Origin: Cryptomeria japonica
Lineage: Eukaryota; Streptophyta; Pinopsida; Cupressales; Cupressaceae
Direction of reading: 5' to 3'
Assembly: GCF_030272615.1 (NCBI RefSeq)
Contig: NC_081406.1
Coordinates: 248,055,218 to 248,119,217, forward strand
DNA length: 64,000 bases
The translations under genes were made by a program, and so were the position numbers. The notes beneath the pieces are model-generated. The model was not told where the DNA came from, did no database searches, and saw only the letters and a list, made by a program, of their open reading frames with translations. Shown here one piece after another: positions 59,753 through 64,000 of this stretch (the first letter of the stretch is position 1; each line of letters opens with the position of its first letter).

Positions 59753-61159
59753 TCATCCTTGATGGAACTCACAATGTTCAGTATCTCTCCACCATGCTGG
59801 TTTGACCTGAGGCTCATAGTTGGATAGCTTAGGTAGAGTGATCAAATTCTGAGAAAGGAGTTGTCGCAACACTGTTTCAATGGGTTCCCCTAAGGGAGTG
59901 TATGTACGTTTTTGTTTTTGTGGACGAGGTCTTGGTTCATCCTGAGATGTGATGCGACCTTGATTAGGAGGAACATTTGTGTTATTTTGAGGTGGAGGAT
60001 TTTGTCCTGCAAACCGAACCACAGGTTGTGCATTTTGGATAGTTCGAGCATCCACAACCCCATCGTTGATGATATTCTTATTCTTGTTCCAGAAGTTTGG
60101 TTTATCACTATTGAATCGCGGGCGAGGACCATCTTTTGGTTCATTAAAGATTTTGATGAGTCCTTTCTTGATGAGTGCCCTTTCACATTTTATACCTTTG
60201 GTGATCATATCGTTAAAGGAGTCTGTGTCTTTGACATCCAGGTGAAATTCCATTTCTTTGTTTAAGTTGGAAATGAAAATTTCCACTAGTTCTCGTTCAG
60301 GTAACTGAAGAGAACGTCTGCTAGACATTTGGCGCCATCGTTGCAGGAATACTGAGAATAATTCACCTGGTTTTTGTTTGGTGTTGCATAGATCAGCCAT
60401 GGTGATGTCGCGTTCAATATTATGAGAGTAATGAGATAGGAACTTCTGGATGAGTTCCTCAAATGTTCTAATGCCACCTGGTAATCGGGAAAACCATGAT
60501 GTGGTGGTTCCTCCCAAGCTTTGGGGAAAAAGGCGCATTAGGTATGTGTCCTCATAAGCGACTTCGAGACAAGCGGAATGAAATTCTCGGACATGATCAC
60601 GGGGATCTCCCTTTCCTCTATATTTTTCGAATTTTGGTGTTTCGAACCCGCGTGGAAAGGGTGGCATATAAATATTCCTATCAAACGGATAGGGACAGAT
60701 GTCGTTAAGTGAGAATTGATTGGTCCTAACACCACTATGAAGTTGTTGGGCGAGATTCTCGACTTGTTGCCGCAACATCTCCATTTCATTTGGAGGAGGA
60801 GGTGGTGGGTTACCTCGAGGGATGTTATATCTGATGTGATTTCTACCTCTTTCCTCCTCATGGCGACTTTGTCTTTCTGATGCTTGTCTTAATTGGGCAA
60901 GATCAAAGTCTGAGGGGAGTTTGGCTCCTTCTTGAGCAAGTCTTAAGAAGTGAGCATCTGCGTTGCTCCTTAGTATTTCATCAAATAATCTGTTAAAATG
61001 AGGGTTATGCTGAACCCTTTCGATTGTTGAAGGAGTGGGTGTACCTGGGTTTTCATCATTCCCAGTTCCTCCAAGTGCTTCTTGAAATTCATTGAGGTTG
61101 TCCTCTTCTTCCTCAATTTCTATTTCTCGCTGCCTTGATCGTGATCGGGTTTGAGCCAT
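59753..61159 (-). CDS. Element C gag
   Basis: A 468-codon open frame. It begins MAQTRSRSRQREIEIEEEE, the same start as element B's gag, which supports the choice of ATG. A short Pro run (NPPPPPPNEM) precedes a coiled-coil-like MEMLRQQVENLAQQLHS near residue 130. The retrotransposon Gag core lies at about 190-300 (FPQSLGGTTTSWFSRLPGGI, ITMADLCNTKQKPGELFSVF). The basic C-terminal part leads to a zinc-knuckle region (WWRDTEHCEFHQG). Gag would form the virus-like particle. Protease and RT follow on the same strand after a short gap. Confidence 0.85.
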   Translation of the reverse strand: MAQTRSRSRQREIEIEEEEDNLNEFQEALGGTGNDENPGTPTPSTIERVQHNPHFNRLFDEILRSNADAHFLRLAQEGAKLPSDFDLAQLRQASERQSRHEEERGRNHIRYNIPRGNPPPPPPNEMEMLRQQVENLAQQLHSGVRTNQFSLNDICPYPFDRNIYMPPFPRGFETPKFEKYRGKGDPRDHVREFHSACLEVAYEDTYLMRLFPQSLGGTTTSWFSRLPGGIRTFEELIQKFLSHYSHNIERDITMADLCNTKQKPGELFSVFLQRWRQMSSRRSLQLPERELVEIFISNLNKEMEFHLDVKDTDSFNDMITKGIKCERALIKKGLIKIFNEPKDGPRPRFNSDKPNFWNKNKNIINDGVVDARTIQNAQPVVRFAGQNPPPQNNTNVPPNQGRITSQDEPRPRPQKQKRTYTPLGEPIETVLRQLLSQNLITLPKLSNYEPQVKPAWWRDTEHCEFHQG

Positions 61160-61605
61160 TTTGTTTGCAAGTTTGTTTTGAAGTTGATTGAAGATGATGA
61201 TGAGTTGGTGATGAAAGATTGATGATTGGTGATTTGTGTTGTATGGGGATCTCTAGCACTTTTAAGGTAGATGTAACCGAAATTCCTTTCTTTGAATTGC
61301 TTGTTTGTTTGATAAGTTTGGATGTGATAAGGTGTAGAGAAATCTGAGATGTGTTACAGATTTTGACTACCTAGCAATGAGAGGATTCACTCATGAACTA
61401 GTTTTAACCCGCGTAGATGTGTCTCTTAGGATGAGCTTATCCTAGATGTAGAAACAATCTAAAAGTGATGTGATGTGTTTGATTTCAAGCAATATCTAAA
61501 AAGGAATCTTGGGACAAGAACCTCTTAATGTTTTGAGAGTTGGGATGGATTGATGATGAAGTGATGATGTATGAGTGGGATGATGGATGAAAATGTTTTC
61601 AACTT

Positions 61606-62130
61606 TCAATAAAAACTTTGTGTCACAAATGGGACAAACTCTTCTTCTTCCCTTTCAGACGTTGGTGGCACTTCTCGAGCTGTGTTGTAGGTGATACAGA
61701 TGTTTGGGAAGAAATTGGGATTAATCTTTCCTCCTTGATTTTTGTGATAACTCAGAGCTGTATATTGCATAAAAGCTCTGTGGTTCAATGATTCTGAATC
61801 AAACTCGTTTGTTTTACCTTAAAGGTATAGACGCATGCGATGTAGAAAGACTCTATGGGAGACAAAGATTTGTCGATTGATATAGAAGAATTTCCTCCTT
61901 TTGATCAAAGCCTTTGAGCTTAGTGGTCTCCTTTTCAAGGTGATATTCTGATGACACTTCTTCTTTCGCAAGATGTGAAGAATGGTCATAAATTTTGTCT
62001 CTTTGTTGTTTGTACTTTGTTCTTGGTATTTTTGTTTGTTTTTGAGAAATGTTGGATGAATACTTTGTTTTTGGGATTGATTTTTTTGATTTTTCCTTGA
62101 CAAGAAAACAAAGCAAGCACACAAACACAA
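61606..62130 (-). other. Element C pre-gag ORF region
   Basis: Frames at 62130-61819 and 61788-61606 correspond to the single 182-codon frame of element B at 39518-40066. Shared blocks are TILHILRKK, LKRRPLSSKALIKRRK, NRQIFVSH, ALSYHKN-GGKINP and EEEEFVPFVT at the end. Spacing to gag is also conserved, at about 440 bp. Function unknown. It is broken in this copy. Confidence 0.5.
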
Positions 62131-63871
62131 GAATGTTGCCTCAAAGGCACAAATGAGTATGGGTCTAGATCAACCCAATTCTTGGACTTGTTTTTGACCC
62201 TTCTTTTAGATTTATTTTAAGGTGTAGTTCCAAAGCCTGAAGTCGGCTCAATTTTTACTAGGTCTGTAAAACGAACACACTTCAAACATTTTTTATCCCT
62301 AAGGTCAAATGGCCAGTTGTGATAAATTTAGCCCACATCTTGATATTTCTTCGACTTTGGTACTACATACCTTATCAATCCCGCCGTGGCAGGTAAGGAT
62401 GTGATATACTAAGTCTTGCACGAGCATAACAAATAGATGATCCCTATGATGGGGGAGTCACCACTTTTATCAAGCCACAAGTGACCTTTCAAAAAGCTAT
62501 GTTTCTACTCAAGGAAATATGTATGGTGAGTATCTTGGGAGCAAAACCATCTATGCTCTTGCACTAAATTATACCTCAAATATCCTCAATCAATAGAACG
62601 GGTGGGCTACTACTTAAAGGTGTTTAGTCATGTTCGATGTTTTTGGACATAAGTTCATTCTGCAGTGACTCACTTAAGAGCCTTGTAACTGGTGGTGGGG
62701 CCCATTTGTCCTTTCGGCCAGTTACACTGTAGGAACAGCTATACCCAAAGCTACAGCTTTCGCTCACACCTGATTTCTATAGCGGCTCGAAGGATTTACC
62801 GCTCAAGGTCGTTCCCAAGAGTGATGTGTCTCTTGGCAGGCCTCTCTTAAAAAGATAAAATTTTGAGTGTTACTAACACTTTTCTCTTGCACCTAGGACC
62901 ACGAAAGCCAAGGGAGAGGATAGTGTGTGTTAGAAGTAGGACCACTCGACCAACTCTTTGCACAAGTGTGCCAAGCACGAAAAACACTTGTTCTTTTTAA
63001 TCTGTCATTGCAATGTGATCTAACTATTTGGAGATGTTGCTCCAACAATCATGGTGTTCTTTTTAATTTTCAAAGGCAATTGTTTGAGTAAACTAGAATT
63101 TGAAATCCTGGTCAACTTAATGAAAAACACGTTTGCATGAAGTAAAATTGCTTTGAAAATGAGACAAGTTGATTGTGAATTTTATTTGCACCAAAAATGG
63201 AAGTGTGGATTGTGAGTTTTATCTTGATGCAAGAAATAAAATTTGCCTTGTTGATTTTAAGCACCAAAACGAAGTTTGTTTCCTAACTTGCAAAAAAAAT
63301 AAAGTTGTTTTTGTATAAGTTTGTGGTTCTTTTTACCTTTGAACAATGAAATTCTTTTTAAGAGCCCCAAACAAATGTGTGATTCTTTTTTAAAAGCCCA
63401 AACTTGAAATGTGAAGTTAATTTTAAACCGAAATAAAAAGTGAATTCATTTTTAAAACCAACTTCAAAAACAAGTTAGTAAAAAATATAAATCTACTCTT
63501 TAATCTAATTTAAATCTGCACAAAACAGAAAAATAGTTAGTAAAATCCGCCTATTTGGTGGGCTTCTACAAGCCTAAATTTTTATTTTTTTTTTGGTTTT
63601 TTATTTTTTTTGGTTACAAAGTGATTTGTACAACGTTTTGTTACAATAGCGCTAGTCTGCGTTTGAACAGAGGCACTATTTAACACAAACGTATTAAAAG
63701 AAAGGGAAAGACAGAGAAGGGAAAAGCACTGAAACAGGGGGAATAGCGCCAAAATAATGCCAAACGCACCAAAACAGTGTCAAAATCGCAACCTGTGTGA
63801 CATTTTCAACATTCAAACATGTTATTGGTTAAAAAAAAAAAAAAAAAATTGATCTTTTTGGTGTTTGGATT
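62131..63871 (-). other. Element C leader, non-coding
   Basis: Collinear in reverse with element B's leader, for example GAGTGACTCACTTAAGAGCC / GGCTCTTAAGTGAGTCACTG near 62650-62690 and 38985-39005. It includes A/T homopolymer runs near 63580-63610 and 63828-63848. No ORF is supported. Confidence 0.6.
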
Positions 63872-63887
63872 CACGTCGGGTTCACCA
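63872..63887 (-). promoter_or_regulatory. Element C primer binding site
   Basis: On the minus strand TGGTGAACCCGACGTG starts two bases inside the 5' LTR edge, the same offset as in element B. Confidence 0.75.
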
Positions 63888-63889
63888 AA

Positions 63890-64000
63890 TGATGCTCTGC
63901 AAAAAGGATTAGAAAATCTGTTTGATGGCAACACACACAAGAGCACAAGAAACAAACGTTAGTGTTAGCAACAAAAGATTATCCTAAACAGGCATATCAA
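63890..64000 (-). repeat. Element C, 5' LTR, part inside the window
   Basis: The last 111 bp of the 5' LTR, identical base for base to 55258-55368. The rest lies beyond the window. Confidence 0.9.

Larger units (their letters stand above)
55258..64000 (-). mobile_element. LTR element C: Gypsy (Tat-like), young, incomplete, runs past window end
   Basis: A minus-strand Ty3/Gypsy element. From its 5' side (window end) it has the inner end of the 5' LTR (63890-64000), primer binding site, leader, pre-gag ORF, gag, protease, G-patch and part of RT, then a 3' LTR portion at 55258-56608. The 111 bp of 5' LTR inside the window are identical to the matching 3' LTR bases, which indicates a recent insertion. 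Coding regions are long and mostly open, but pol is incomplete. Overall I see about two or three breaks. It landed in the DUF4216 region of the CACTA transposase. The candidate target duplication CCTTC is at 55253-55257, and its partner lies outside the window. Treated as a fossil. Confidence 0.9.

Overview
The window reads as a plant nuclear genome with very low gene density. One spliced host gene sits in about 64 kb of AT-rich sequence filled with nested and decayed transposable elements. Low gene density, large Ty3/Gypsy elements, L1-type LINEs with RNase H, CACTA transposons and long tandem repeats suggest a gymnosperm, probably a conifer. That is inference; no sequence here proves the species.

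Layout. 1-3749: AT-rich intergenic DNA with a 341-bp tandem duplication. 3750-9902: a nearly full-length L1-type LINE on the minus strand, flanked by 19-bp target-site duplications. 9903-12329: intergenic DNA with a 200-bp fold-back element. 12481-15184: a two-exon pectin methylesterase gene with intact catalytic residues, the only convincing functional host gene. 15720-20211: two divergent, decayed gene-like units around a 24-bp perfect inverted repeat that encloses an AT satellite and a SINE. 20840-25675: about nine copies of a 358-bp tandem repeat, split by a Copia-like solo LTR. 26894-34531: LTR element A, with two 1.64-kb LTRs, a protease/G-patch ORF and no recognisable reverse transcriptase, inserted in a minisatellite. 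34532-35972: relic coding sequence and a CACTA-like subterminal repeat region. 35973-45300: Gypsy element B (plus strand, old). 45301-51504: the other side of that repeat region, a LINE fragment and intergenic DNA. 51505-55257: a CACTA (En/Spm) TNP2 transposase relic, interrupted at 55258 by Gypsy element C (minus strand, young), which runs past the window end.

No operons or gene clusters exist here. The interplay is between repeats. C inserted into a CACTA transposase gene, B into a CACTA-like repeat, A into a minisatellite, a Copia-like LTR into a tandem array and a SINE into an AT-rich hairpin. Elements A, B and C share a primer-binding-site sequence and a protease plus G-patch layout, so they look like one Gypsy clade. 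B and C also share an extra ORF upstream of gag.

I did not find a clearly new biological system. The best leads are the conserved pre-gag ORF of B and C, the RT-less protease/G-patch element A, the divergent relic pair around a perfect inverted repeat, and the 358-bp array.
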